From NCBI GenBank assembly GCA_964632505.1, contig CAZWCE010000003.1:1-64000 (forward strand): a stretch of DNA of 64,000 nt, given 5' to 3'. Shown in pieces: positions 1-8,777 of this stretch. The notes beneath the pieces are model-generated. The model had not been told where the DNA came from, ran no database searches, and was given only the letters and a program-made list of their open reading frames with translations. This stretch comes from CAZWCE01 sp964632505. GTDB lineage: Bacteria; Planctomycetota; Planctomycetia; Pirellulales; Thermoguttaceae. A program made the translations under genes and the position numbers. Each line of letters starts with the position of its first letter. The first letter of the stretch is position 1.

Positions 1-75
1 GGTGAATCCGAGCCGAGCCAATCGATATCGACGACAAGGACTCATCAATCAGCCATTAAAATGTTGGAAGAACCC

Positions 76-112
76 AAAAAAAAACCGCCCCGGGAAACGT
101 CCCCGAGACGGT
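76..112 (-). terminator. Rho-independent terminator after the ABC permease
   Basis: Read on the minus strand, a GC-rich hairpin (outer arms ACCG and CGGT, inner arm rich in CGGGG paired with CCCGG) runs straight into nine T residues. It lies 24 bp past the stop codon of the leftward permease gene, so it would end the regulator-ATPase-permease transcript. Bases 1-75 hold nothing I can identify. Confidence 0.75.
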
Positions 113-135
113 CTTCGGAAATAAAGGGAAAGAAA

Positions 136-2886
136 CTATTTCGCCTCTTCTCCGGTCGCTGCGTCGCCGACTTCCGAGGTCTCCTCGCCGGCGGAATCCA
201 CATTCAAGGTGAACTTCGCAAAATGCAGGGGAATGAGTTTGCCATCGTCGACTCTTCGCCAATCCTGCTCGGCTTCCTCGATATGTGGGGAGGGGAAAGG
301 AATGTCATAGTGAATAGTGCCACTTTCCGGGTACCAGAGATAGGGCAAACCGTCGCGCACCAAAGGGGGCAAATTCTCCAAGCGTTTCCTTTCGCGATAT
401 TCCTCTTCCTCGAACGCTTCGAGGTCGATCTTTCGAGGATGCGGCTGGTAGTAATAATCGAGACCGATACCCGGCACCTTGGGAATCTCCTCGAGCCGGC
501 TTCCTTTCAAATCGTCGAGCGATTCGGGAACTTCGCCGTGCTGGAGGAAGTAGCCGCGAATGGCGAGGTAAAGGAGCGTCGCGCGGCGGTCCGCTTCCGT
601 TGAATATGCATCATCACATATAAAATAGTACCTCTGCCGGTTCAAGGCATAGACCGGGCCGATCTGATAATAATCACCTCGCGAGCGTCCGCCGTCCGCA
701 AGGTAGTAATGCTGATTATGCATGATGCTAGCTTGATGATACACTTCTCCAGCATCGCCGACATCGTCCCAGAACGCCAACTCCGCTTGCCAAGCCAGTT
801 GCGATTTCTGTTGAAAAACCCGATCAAGCTGTCGCAATGTGCGTTCGCGTTCCCAGGGAAGGCGATTCATCAGAATATACATGGTGACCAAATTCTCATT
901 GTCGCCGGTGAGGGAATCCATGACATCGGGAAAATACGCCCCGTACCGGGCGAAAAGATAATCGTACTGATATTCCCGCTTAAGCACCTCTGCAGGCGAG
1001 ATGCGCCATCGGGGCATCTCTCGAACGAAGGCGATCCCCTCCTCGACCTGCTCGCGTTTGTCGCACTGATCGGACCATTCACGCACGATCCGATGCAATT
1101 GCAAGTAGGAGCTGGTAAGATTCCACAAAGGCAGCTCTCCGCGGTTGAAGTCCTTGCGCATTTCCAAATACGCTCCGCGATACATCTTCAATAAGTGAGC
1201 CAGCCTTTGGTCCTTGGGCATATCGCGCACCGTTTCCCGGCTCTCGGCATGATCGATCTGATCCATCAAGCTCCACCAATCGGCCAACCCGAAACGAGAA
1301 CGGTTCGGGAGACGATGCCCCATCCGATTCGCGCGATATTGCAGCATTTCTTCGACTACGCGCCGATCGAGAGCATAACCGTCATCGACCTTGGGAATCT
1401 GATACACCCGGGCCGAAGGCACCGCAATCGCCAGGAACACCAGCGGCACAGCCAGAGCCAGTAGGGGCCGCTTCCACCGCCGCAAGCCGCCGCGACCCGC
1501 CAGCCAGTCGTCAACGTGGAGATAGCCCATCAGCAGCATGCCGCCCACCAGAGGAAGCCAGCTCCAGAGCAACGAAAACCCGAAGAGGATCCCGCTCACG
1601 TAACTCCAAACCGCCAGAGGCAGAAAGAGGATCCCCGTGAGTACCAGCGAGAGAATGCCGCTTCGAACCAGTAACGAGGCGAGCATTCCGGCGACGATCA
1701 TGTTCAAGAACTGCACCCAGAACATCCAGGCGAGCCCCCAGACCTCATAGGAAAACACCGAGTTGCCCCCTTGGGCCACGAAATAAGTCGATGCGCCGAA
1801 TCCGAAAAAGAAAAGCTGACTCATCGCGAAGAGCGACAGGAAGCGGGTCCACCAAAGCCGCCTGGCCGAGAAACCGCGACCGGCCAGAAAGATTCGCGCT
1901 GCCGATTGGCCATCGGCGTGAAACGCCGTGCCGGCCATGAACAAGAGAGCCGCTAACGCGGAAAACTGTGGAAAGATGAAGATCCCTTCTTCGTCATGCC
2001 GCGACGGATCTCCCCAGAGATTCCAATAATAGGGAAGAGTGAATAGGATCAACAGCGAAACCAGAATCCCGAGCAACCGTCGCGACTGCCGCCAATAGAG
2101 CCAGAGAAAGCGACGCCTCATTCCGGAGCTCGGCACCCGGGTCGGATCCAGAGGCATCGCGACCTTTCCCGCCATCGGCTTTTTGGGAGAGGGAGAACGT
2201 TCCCTGCCGCCTTCGCTCATCCGAAACCAGTTTCGGCCTTGATAAATCGCCGCGGCGAACACCAACAAGGCCACCACCAGTCGTGCCCCGCCGGAATCGA
2301 TGTACAACTCCTCCACGCGAGCGCCGCGAGTGCCCGAGATCGTGAACAGAACATTCACGATCAGATAGGAAACCAGACTCCCCGAAGCGATGCCGAGCAC
2401 GATCGTCACGATCGTCTTGCGCATCCTGAGCGACCACCACAACCCCCATGCCAGCCCCTCGACGATGCCTACGCCGGTGAGGAGCAAGGCATCGACGCTT
2501 GCCGTGCCGGGGGGGTAATGCCCTTTCCAGATCGCCGAGGCCCCCCAAACGATTCCGGCCATGGACAACGTACCGGCAAGGCTCCAGGCCAGTTTTCCCC
2601 AAAAGACTTCCCGGCAAGGAACCGGGATGGCTCTCAGCAAGGTGTACGTGCCGTTTTCGTGCTCCGAGGCGAAGAGCAACCCCGTGCTGGCCGCCCCGTA
2701 CAAGGCAGTCATGATGAGCCCGACATTCAAATAAAACGACGCCGAAAAATTCGAACCGTCATTGAGCACCTCTCCCATCGCCAGGAACAACTGCATCAAA
2801 AACAGTAGCGCAAGCACCCCGATCCACATCGCTCGTTGCTGGCGATATTCTTTCCAAAAGACCTGTTTGATATTCTTTCGATTCAT
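136..2886 (-). CDS. Large ABC-2 type transporter permease with C-terminal soluble domain
   Basis: A 916-residue membrane protein. The first half shows about six hydrophobic segments in ABC-2 style, beginning near residue 18 and including the segment SEHENGTYTLLRAIP, which resembles the cytoplasmic loop of ABC-2 permeases. A second hydrophobic block with about six more segments runs from roughly residue 265 to 490. This suggests two permease modules joined in one chain. From about residue 500 to the end the protein is soluble, charged and aromatic-rich, and I do not recognise it. Its last part contains a GYFLQHGEVPESLDDL stretch like those seen in planctomycete secreted or membrane proteins. 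The gene lies 42 bp after the ABC ATPase and is the last gene before a terminator, so it is very likely that ATPase's partner. The substrate cannot be told; YtrA-type systems are often induced by cell-wall-active compounds. Confidence 0.82.
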   Translation of the reverse strand: MNRKNIKQVFWKEYRQQRAMWIGVLALLFLMQLFLAMGEVLNDGSNFSASFYLNVGLIMTALYGAASTGLLFASEHENGTYTLLRAIPVPCREVFWGKLAWSLAGTLSMAGIVWGASAIWKGHYPPGTASVDALLLTGVGIVEGLAWGLWWSLRMRKTIVTIVLGIASGSLVSYLIVNVLFTISGTRGARVEELYIDSGGARLVVALLVFAAAIYQGRNWFRMSEGGRERSPSPKKPMAGKVAMPLDPTRVPSSGMRRRFLWLYWRQSRRLLGILVSLLILFTLPYYWNLWGDPSRHDEEGIFIFPQFSALAALLFMAGTAFHADGQSAARIFLAGRGFSARRLWWTRFLSLFAMSQLFFFGFGASTYFVAQGGNSVFSYEVWGLAWMFWVQFLNMIVAGMLASLLVRSGILSLVLTGILFLPLAVWSYVSGILFGFSLLWSWLPLVGGMLLMGYLHVDDWLAGRGGLRRWKRPLLALAVPLVFLAIAVPSARVYQIPKVDDGYALDRRVVEEMLQYRANRMGHRLPNRSRFGLADWWSLMDQIDHAESRETVRDMPKDQRLAHLLKMYRGAYLEMRKDFNRGELPLWNLTSSYLQLHRIVREWSDQCDKREQVEEGIAFVREMPRWRISPAEVLKREYQYDYLFARYGAYFPDVMDSLTGDNENLVTMYILMNRLPWERERTLRQLDRVFQQKSQLAWQAELAFWDDVGDAGEVYHQASIMHNQHYYLADGGRSRGDYYQIGPVYALNRQRYYFICDDAYSTEADRRATLLYLAIRGYFLQHGEVPESLDDLKGSRLEEIPKVPGIGLDYYYQPHPRKIDLEAFEEEEYRERKRLENLPPLVRDGLPYLWYPESGTIHYDIPFPSPHIEEAEQDWRRVDDGKLIPLHFAKFTLNVDSAGEETSEVGDAATGEEAK

Positions 2887-2928
2887 GACGATTTTCCCCG
2901 TCGATGCAAATGATAACCCACGCCCCGT

Positions 2929-3891
2929 TTAGTGAACCGATCCACTCAGCGACGCCGCCCACTGCCGCGTTGTCGATTCCTTCCCCTCCATGCAGGCGAC
3001 GAAGATCTCCTCCAAAGTCGGCACCCGCCACTCGAATGCGGCGACCTTCGGGTCGGCCTGGAGCACGTCGCCGGCGTTTTCCGCCAATCCACGTCCCACC
3101 ACTTCGATCTGCCGACCGTGCCGGTGCTGCCGAAGCACCTGCTCGAACGGAATCGAGACGTCGTCCGGTTCCTCGTCATGCTCGACGCGGTCGTCGGTCA
3201 ACGTCAACCGGAGTACCCGGGTATTCGCCTTGAGGACATCGAGACGCTCGATCAGCAGCAGCTTGGCGTCGCGGAGAATCGCCACGTAATCGGAGACCCG
3301 CTCAACTTCCTGGATCTGGTGGCTGGAGAGGAAGACCGTCTTGCCGGTGGCGGCCCGATCGACCATGCTCTCGAGGAATTCCCGCCGCACCAGGGCATCG
3401 AGCCCTGATGTCGGCTCGTCGAGAATCAACAGTTCCGGATCATGGGCCAACGCCAGCGAGAGCGACACCTTCGCCCGCATGCCCTTGGAAAGCGAGGCGA
3501 TCTTGCGATCGGCCGGCAGCCGATATTCGTTGACCAGCCGGGCAAATTCCCGCCAATACCCCTGGGGATAGAACCCGGCGGCGAACCACCCGATCTCCCC
3601 GACCGTCATCCAGTCGTAAAGAGCCGACTGCTCCGGCACATAGCCGACCTTTCGGCGGATTTCCAGATCCTCGCGTTTGCTGTCGAAACCGAGCACCTGC
3701 GAACGCCCTTCCTCCGGCTCGACCATCCCCAGCATGATCTTGATCGCCGTGGTCTTCCCCGCTCCGTTCTCACCCAGCAGCGAGAAGACGGTCCCGGCGG
3801 GAACCGAAAGGGAAAAATCGTCCAGAGCCACGGTCTCCTTGTACCGCTTGCAGATCCGTTCCATCGCGATCACGTTTTTCGTCTCACTCAT
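2929..3891 (-). CDS. ABC transporter ATP-binding protein
   Basis: A 320-residue ATPase that would energise the downstream permease. Walker A is GENGAGKTT at about residues 40-48, the signature is LSKGM at 134-138, and Walker B/D-loop is LLILDEPTSGLD at 154-165. An H-loop is present in FLSSHQIQEVERVSD. The C-terminal 90 residues are the variable extension typical of ABC-2 exporter ATPases. The open frame extends upstream, but the start used here (MSETKNVIAM) is preferred because it overlaps the end of the GntR gene by 8 bp, a typical translational coupling, and because the preceding residues do not resemble an ABC protein. It is the middle gene of a GntR-ATPase-permease operon like ytr systems of Firmicutes. 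Confidence 0.93.
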   Translation of the reverse strand: MSETKNVIAMERICKRYKETVALDDFSLSVPAGTVFSLLGENGAGKTTAIKIMLGMVEPEEGRSQVLGFDSKREDLEIRRKVGYVPEQSALYDWMTVGEIGWFAAGFYPQGYWREFARLVNEYRLPADRKIASLSKGMRAKVSLSLALAHDPELLILDEPTSGLDALVRREFLESMVDRAATGKTVFLSSHQIQEVERVSDYVAILRDAKLLLIERLDVLKANTRVLRLTLTDDRVEHDEEPDDVSIPFEQVLRQHRHGRQIEVVGRGLAENAGDVLQADPKVAAFEWRVPTLEEIFVACMEGKESTTRQWAASLSGSVH

Positions 3892-4345
3892 GATGCTCGT
3901 TCCTTTCCTGTTTCTCGTAGTTCCCCCATTCCGCAAATTCTTCCCCCGAAGACGCCTTTTCACCTTCCCAGGGAAGGTTCCGCAGCTCCTCGCCAACCAG
4001 TTTCTCGATTTCCTGCACCGCCAGACGACTTTGTCGCGCTTCTTGCAACACCTGGCGAAAACGCTCGCGAATCAGTTCGACCCGCTCCCGCCGGCACCGC
4101 TCAGGGGCCTGCCGGTCGACCGCCAATCCCAGGCCACGCCGGGCATACACCAGTTCTTCCCTCTGCAAACTCCGATACGCCCGGGCGACCGTGTTCGGGT
4201 TCAGTGCCAGTTGCTTCGAAAGTTCGCGAACCGAGGGAATCAATTCGTTCGGACGAACCGCCCCGGAAGCGATGCCGAACTTCACTTGCCGAATGATCTG
4301 CTCGTAAATCGCCAGATCGCTCGTCGGATCGATTTGAATCAGCAT
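3884..4345 (-). CDS. GntR-family (YtrA subfamily) transcriptional regulator
   Basis: A 153-residue regulator. The N-terminal 70 residues are a GntR winged helix-turn-helix: the segment from DLAIYEQIIRQVKFGIASG to NPNTVARAYRSLQREELV matches the family closely, including the IPSVRELSKQL recognition region. The remaining 80 residues are a short, mostly helical tail with no large ligand-binding domain, which is characteristic of the YtrA subfamily. Start chosen at MLIQIDPTSDL, with AGGA 8 bp upstream; the longer frame adds 11 residues unlike the family. First gene of the operon; it most likely represses its own promoter, which carries an inverted repeat between the -35 and -10 boxes. YtrA regulators commonly control an adjacent ABC transporter. 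Confidence 0.92.
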   Translation of the reverse strand: MLIQIDPTSDLAIYEQIIRQVKFGIASGAVRPNELIPSVRELSKQLALNPNTVARAYRSLQREELVYARRGLGLAVDRQAPERCRRERVELIRERFRQVLQEARQSRLAVQEIEKLVGEELRNLPWEGEKASSGEEFAEWGNYEKQERNEHHE

Positions 4346-4421
4346 GACATTTCCTACCGTACTATTAATGGGTGACACCCCGGGCGAAAATCGCCTCCCG
4401 ACCGTACTACGTTGTTAGCAC

Positions 4422-4450
4422 ACTATATGCGGGACACGCATATTTGTCAA
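4422..4450 (-). promoter_or_regulatory. Sigma-70 type promoter of the GntR-ABC operon
   Basis: On the minus strand TTGACA (4445-4450) is followed after exactly 17 bp by TATAGT (4422-4427). This is near-consensus and stands out in a genome where such boxes are rare. It sits about 80 bp upstream of the GntR start codon. A 9-bp direct repeat (ACCGTACTA on the plus strand at 4356-4364 and 4401-4409) lies in the untranslated leader and could be a second protein-binding site. Confidence 0.75.
4425..4443. promoter_or_regulatory. Operator-like inverted repeat inside the GntR promoter
   Basis: A perfect 7-5-7 inverted repeat, ATATGCG-N5-CGCATAT, occupies the spacer between the -35 and -10 boxes of the promoter. 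Its position would block RNA polymerase if bound. The neighbouring YtrA-type repressor is the obvious candidate ligand; that link is inferred from position only. Confidence 0.6.
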
Positions 4451-4512
4451 TTCAATTCCGCAAAAAAATCGAAAAAAGCGCTCAATCCGAACCTCCCCGG
4501 TTTTCCGTGTCC

Positions 4513-4540
4513 TTGCCTTCTGGGAAAAAGCCGTTATCTT
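4513..4540 (+). promoter_or_regulatory. Possible promoter of purC
   Basis: TTGCCT and TATCTT are separated by 16 bp, about 110 bp before the purC start codon. Both boxes deviate from consensus, so this is only a plausible guess. The divergent GntR promoter lies 60 bp to the left. Confidence 0.3.
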
Positions 4541-4652
4541 GGGGGGGAAGCTATGGATGCTGAGACGATCATCATCCATGTTGAAGTTGAATGGACAGAG
4601 AGTGTCTCGTGCGCCGCCAAGGCGATTTCTGCCCCCGTTGAAGAAAGGATGA

Positions 4653-5549
4653 ATGAATATGGCTCCTTCCGTCGTGATGGAAACAAACATCCCCGGTATG
4701 ACCCCCAAACGCGGCAAGGTTCGAGACCTGTACGATTTCGGCGACAGGCTTCTCTTGGTAAGTTCCGACAGAATAAGCGCTTACGACTGGGTCCTCCCGA
4801 ACGGCATTCCCTTCAAAGGCAAAGTCCTCAACCAGATGGCCGCCTTCTGGTTCGAGAAACTGGGCGTGGAGAACCACATCCTGACCACCGATGTCTCCAA
4901 GATGGATTTGCCGGAAGGAACCGACCAGGACCTCTTCGCCGGCCGCTCGACCATGGGCAAGAAATGCGAGGTGATCCCGATCGAATGCGTCGTCCGGGGT
5001 TATCTTTCCGGGTCCGGATGGAAGGAATACCAACGGAGCCGGACCGTTTGCGGCATCGAACTTCCCGAAGGGCTCCAGGAGAGCGCCCAATTGGACGAGC
5101 CGATCTTCACTCCGGCCTCGAAGGCGGAGGAAGGTCACGACGAAAACATCTCGTTCGAGAAAATGGCGGAGATCATCGGACGGGAACTCGCCGAAACACT
5201 GCGCGAGAAATCGATCGAGATCTTCCAGCAAGGCGCTGAATTCGCCCGTTCGAAAGGGATCATCATCGCCGACACCAAATTCGAATTCGGCCGCGTCGAT
5301 GACCAGCTCATCCTCATCGACGAAGTCCTCACTCCCGACAGTTCGCGTTTCTGGCCGGTCGACCAGTACGAACCCGGCAAGGGACAACCCTCGTACGACA
5401 AACAGTTCGTTCGCGACTGGCTCTCCACGACCGACTGGGACAAGAACAGCCCGCCTCCCGAACTTCCCGACGAGATCGTCCGGAAGACGCAAGAAAAATA
5501 CATCGAAGCGTTCGAGCGATTGACCGGCAAGCCGTTGGAAGTGAGCTAG
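4653..5549 (+). CDS. purC: Phosphoribosylaminoimidazole-succinocarboxamide synthase (SAICAR synthetase)
   Basis: A cytoplasmic purine-biosynthesis enzyme that joins aspartate to CAIR with ATP, giving SAICAR. The 298 residues match the longer (about 300 aa) form of the family. Recognisable segments are KRGKVRDLYDFGDR followed by SSDRISAYD near residues 19-45, the IPIECVVRGYLSGSGWKEY block near 110-128, DTKFEFG near 208, and IDEVLTPDSSRFW near 223. The next in-frame methionine is residue 3, so the start could be two codons later. It is followed by aroC 216 bp downstream, with no sign of other pur genes in the window. Identity is secure. Confidence 0.97.
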   Translation: MNMAPSVVMETNIPGMTPKRGKVRDLYDFGDRLLLVSSDRISAYDWVLPNGIPFKGKVLNQMAAFWFEKLGVENHILTTDVSKMDLPEGTDQDLFAGRSTMGKKCEVIPIECVVRGYLSGSGWKEYQRSRTVCGIELPEGLQESAQLDEPIFTPASKAEEGHDENISFEKMAEIIGRELAETLREKSIEIFQQGAEFARSKGIIIADTKFEFGRVDDQLILIDEVLTPDSSRFWPVDQYEPGKGQPSYDKQFVRDWLSTTDWDKNSPPPELPDEIVRKTQEKYIEAFERLTGKPLEVS

Positions 5550-5765
5550 CCCGAACCACCTGCATGGAGCTTCAAATTCGACACGACGACGTTTTTTGCA
5601 AAAATGGTATGGCGATAGTCCGGCCATCTCTATAGAATGCGGCGGTCTCGGCAAGGCTTCTCCATTCCGGAATCTCTCTTCCATAACCGATCTTTCCAGG
5701 AAACCATTCGCTGCGTGCCGGGTTGCCGGGCTCAGCTTGTCCGGCAATGGTTTCCATAATCAATC

Positions 5766-6911
5766 ATGGTGAAGACAATGATACGATACTGGACAGCGGG
5801 TGAATCGCACGGCAGGGGAATGATGGCCCTGGTCGACGGGTTCCCCGCGGGACTGACGATCGACACCGACTTGATCGACGCCGAACTGCAACGTCGCCAA
5901 AAGGGATACGGCCGTGGTGGTCGGCAGAACATCGAAACCGACACCGTCGAGATTCTCTCGGGCACGTGGCGGGGGACGACGATCGGAAGCCCGATCGCCC
6001 TCTGGGTGAAGAATCGAGACTTTAAGATCGAAAAGATGCCCGATCTGGAATCCTTCCGGCCGGGGCACGGCGATTTGAGCGGCTCGCGCAAGTACGGGAC
6101 CGGCATCCGGCAGATCCTCGAACGCTCCAGTGCCCGGGAAACCGCCGCCCGGGTCGCCACCGGGGCGTTGAACAAACAACTCCTACACCATTTCGGCATC
6201 GACGTGGCCTCCTACGTCGTCCAGATCGGTCCGCTCGAACTGCCTCCGCCGGATCCCTTCCCGGAAGACATTCGCTCGCGCCGCGACCAAAGCGAACTGA
6301 ACACACTGGTTCCCGAACGGGATGACGAAGCGAAGGCGATGATCGACCAGTGCGGCGAACGGGGGGATACGGTTGGAGGGATCGTCGAGATTCGCGTCAC
6401 CGGCGTGCCCTTCGGGCTGGGAACCCATGCAATGTGGGATCGCAAGCTCGATGGCCGACTGGCCCAAGCGATCATGGCGGTACAAGCGATCAAGGGCGTG
6501 GAGGTCGGCATCGGTTTCGAGGCGGGACGCCGATTCGGTTCCCAAGTCCACGATCCGATTGAATATGACCCCAAGCTGCGTGAGACGAACCAACTCGGAT
6601 TCCAACGCCCCTCGAACAATGCCGGGGGACTGGAAGCGGGCATGTCGAACTCTCAGCCGATCATTCTGCGGGCGGCCAAAAAGCCGATTTCTACGTTGAA
6701 AAACGGGCTTCCTTCGATCAACATCCTTTCGAAGGAGCCGGCGACCGCCTCCTACGAGCGGAGCGATGTCTGTGCCATCGCGGCGTGCAGCGTGGTCCTG
6801 GAAAACGTCGTCGCGACGGAGATCTCCACCGCACTGACCGACAAGTTCGGAGGCGATCAGCTCCAGGAGATGCTCCGACGTTTCGAACTCTTCCATCAGA
6901 TGGCCGGCTAG
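5766..6911 (+). CDS. aroC: Chorismate synthase
   Basis: Catalyses the last step of the shikimate pathway, EPSP to chorismate, using reduced FMN. The 381-residue length is usual. Family signatures visible are GESHGRGMMALVDGFPAGL at about residues 12-30, the KYGTGIRQILERSSARETA block near 112-130, and a NNAGGLEAGMSNSQP-like stretch near 285-299. A start at the fifth codon is also possible, because the sequence reads MVKTMIRYW. Only 39 bp separate it from the next gene, so co-transcription is likely. Confidence 0.97.
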   Translation: MVKTMIRYWTAGESHGRGMMALVDGFPAGLTIDTDLIDAELQRRQKGYGRGGRQNIETDTVEILSGTWRGTTIGSPIALWVKNRDFKIEKMPDLESFRPGHGDLSGSRKYGTGIRQILERSSARETAARVATGALNKQLLHHFGIDVASYVVQIGPLELPPPDPFPEDIRSRRDQSELNTLVPERDDEAKAMIDQCGERGDTVGGIVEIRVTGVPFGLGTHAMWDRKLDGRLAQAIMAVQAIKGVEVGIGFEAGRRFGSQVHDPIEYDPKLRETNQLGFQRPSNNAGGLEAGMSNSQPIILRAAKKPISTLKNGLPSINILSKEPATASYERSDVCAIAACSVVLENVVATEISTALTDKFGGDQLQEMLRRFELFHQMAG

Positions 6912-6950
6912 CACATTCCCCCTGTGAAATCCCCAAAATGAGGAACAAGG

Positions 6951-8777
6951 ATGTTCCAACTTTTCGATCGGACAAGACGAGGGATCGCCATTCTACTCTT
7001 CTGCGTGCTCGGTCCCGGCCTGACGACGACCGTCGCCGTCGCCGTGGTCCGACGCCATCTTCCCTCGGCGGCACGGAACGCATCGGAGCGGCTGTCCTCC
7101 TGGTTCCGTTCTCCCGTCACGATCAAGCGAAGCGTTCCGTTACGCCCCGGCGAAACCGTCTATCACGAATTGGAAATGCCGGCCGACAGCGTCACCGGAG
7201 CGTCTTGCCTTTTCTGCCGAGAAGTGCATATCACCCGTCACTTCATCGGCTCGCCCCCCACGGGAAACTCATCGTCCTCTGAAAATGATGGCGGTTCCGC
7301 CTCGAAAAAACTTCCCGGCATCGAGAGGAGCTACCTTTCCGTCTACATCCCGGAAATCATGGTCGACTCGAAGCAGGCGAAGCGGATCCCCGTTTTGCTC
7401 GATGAATTGCTCTCGGGCAGCGCCCCGGCGAACATTCCCGTGATTCTGAATGTCGATCAGCTCCGATTTCTTTCTTCTGAGCAGAGGGAGCCCCCCGTTG
7501 CCGACATGCGGTATTCTCATTATCGGAATGAGAAAAACCACACGACGCCCCCATCCTCGGAAGCCGCCGGTCACCTTTTTCGGGTCACCGAACTTCAGGC
7601 GATCTTTCTCAAGGGCGAGTCTCGAAGTTGGGCGAAAATTTCCTTCCACATGCCCGACATCGCCTCCGAAGAACCGGTCGCCTTTCGCGTCATCCGAGAC
7701 CGGAAGGAGAAATCGATTGAAACCGTCTTCTCCCTTTCCACGGCCGATGCCACGCTTCCCTGCCCACTGGCGGCTCTGTTCTGCGAATCGTTCGCTACCT
7801 TCGGCAACGGGCGGTTCCGCGGTCGATTGACGGTTCGAAAGGGGGAACATCTCGTTTCGTCGCAAGAGGATCGATCGTCGGTACAACTGGAGAACTTTGA
7901 TGTTCAAAACGTCGATTTCGGCCGACTCGCCTCCGGCGTCACGTCGTATCCCATCAAGGGAAAAGTGTCGCGATTCGGCGTTCAGTCGGCGTTGATTGTT
8001 GGGGGACGACTCCAACGGGCGACAGGTTGGTTCGACGCCTCCGACGGATCTCTCCCCGCACGACTCCTCAAACAGTTCGTCGACGCGCTTTCGCTGTCCA
8101 CCGAGCCGGAAAACGTGATGCCGGCTACGGAATTGCCTGTCCCTTTCGATCGTTTGATCGTCTACTTCCATTTCGATCCGACGGGAAGCACGTTCTGGTC
8201 GAGCCATCCCTCGGGCTTGCTGTTGCGGACGGGAAATCAGTTCGCCTTGTACCAAAGCGGTGCCAAGGAATCGCTTCCCTACACTTCTCTTCTTCAGATT
8301 CTCTCCCCGAAGGACACGCCTTCCATCCCCTTGACCCGGCATTCCGAACGCTGGCTCCGCCACCTGCCGGTCACGACTTCACCTTCCATCGAAGTCTCGA
8401 CCGAGGGAGCGACCTCACGACACGGTTTTTTTGAAGAGCAACGAAACGCCGAAGCGATGATCAACGCATTGCGCAAGGAGGAGAGTTTCGTTTCGAATTC
8501 CGAAACGACCACACAGCAAGGAGGGGATCTCAATGGTCTGGGAGATGAAACCATGCCCTGGCCGCAGTTCGAGCATCCGATCCTGCAGGCCGGGTTCCAA
8601 TCTTTTCGGAATCCCCCATCACGCGGCATTCCCCGATTGCGGGAACCGGTCGACACGGCCGAGTATTCCAGCCGCGGTTCGGCCACGCCGTACCAAACGC
8701 CTCAGAATGTGCCCCCCGATCGTTTGGCCCCTCCACCGCAACCGCTCTCGACCACGCCCGATGGACGAACACGATGA
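6951..8777 (+). CDS. Unrecognised secreted or membrane-anchored protein, 608 aa
   Basis: I do not recognise this protein. It begins with a basic N-terminus (RTRRG near residue 7) followed by one hydrophobic segment (IAILLFCVLGPGLTTTVAVAV, about residues 12-32), consistent with a signal peptide or membrane anchor. The remainder is soluble, with no further membrane segment. The middle contains many short alternating hydrophobic stretches suggestive of beta structure. The final 100 residues are rich in proline, arginine and glutamine and probably disordered. It follows aroC by 39 bp in the same direction. Codon use is like its neighbours, so it appears to be a real gene. Possibly a lineage-specific envelope protein. 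Confidence 0.7.
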   Translation: MFQLFDRTRRGIAILLFCVLGPGLTTTVAVAVVRRHLPSAARNASERLSSWFRSPVTIKRSVPLRPGETVYHELEMPADSVTGASCLFCREVHITRHFIGSPPTGNSSSSENDGGSASKKLPGIERSYLSVYIPEIMVDSKQAKRIPVLLDELLSGSAPANIPVILNVDQLRFLSSEQREPPVADMRYSHYRNEKNHTTPPSSEAAGHLFRVTELQAIFLKGESRSWAKISFHMPDIASEEPVAFRVIRDRKEKSIETVFSLSTADATLPCPLAALFCESFATFGNGRFRGRLTVRKGEHLVSSQEDRSSVQLENFDVQNVDFGRLASGVTSYPIKGKVSRFGVQSALIVGGRLQRATGWFDASDGSLPARLLKQFVDALSLSTEPENVMPATELPVPFDRLIVYFHFDPTGSTFWSSHPSGLLLRTGNQFALYQSGAKESLPYTSLLQILSPKDTPSIPLTRHSERWLRHLPVTTSPSIEVSTEGATSRHGFFEEQRNAEAMINALRKEESFVSNSETTTQQGGDLNGLGDETMPWPQFEHPILQAGFQSFRNPPSRGIPRLREPVDTAEYSSRGSATPYQTPQNVPPDRLAPPPQPLSTTPDGRTR

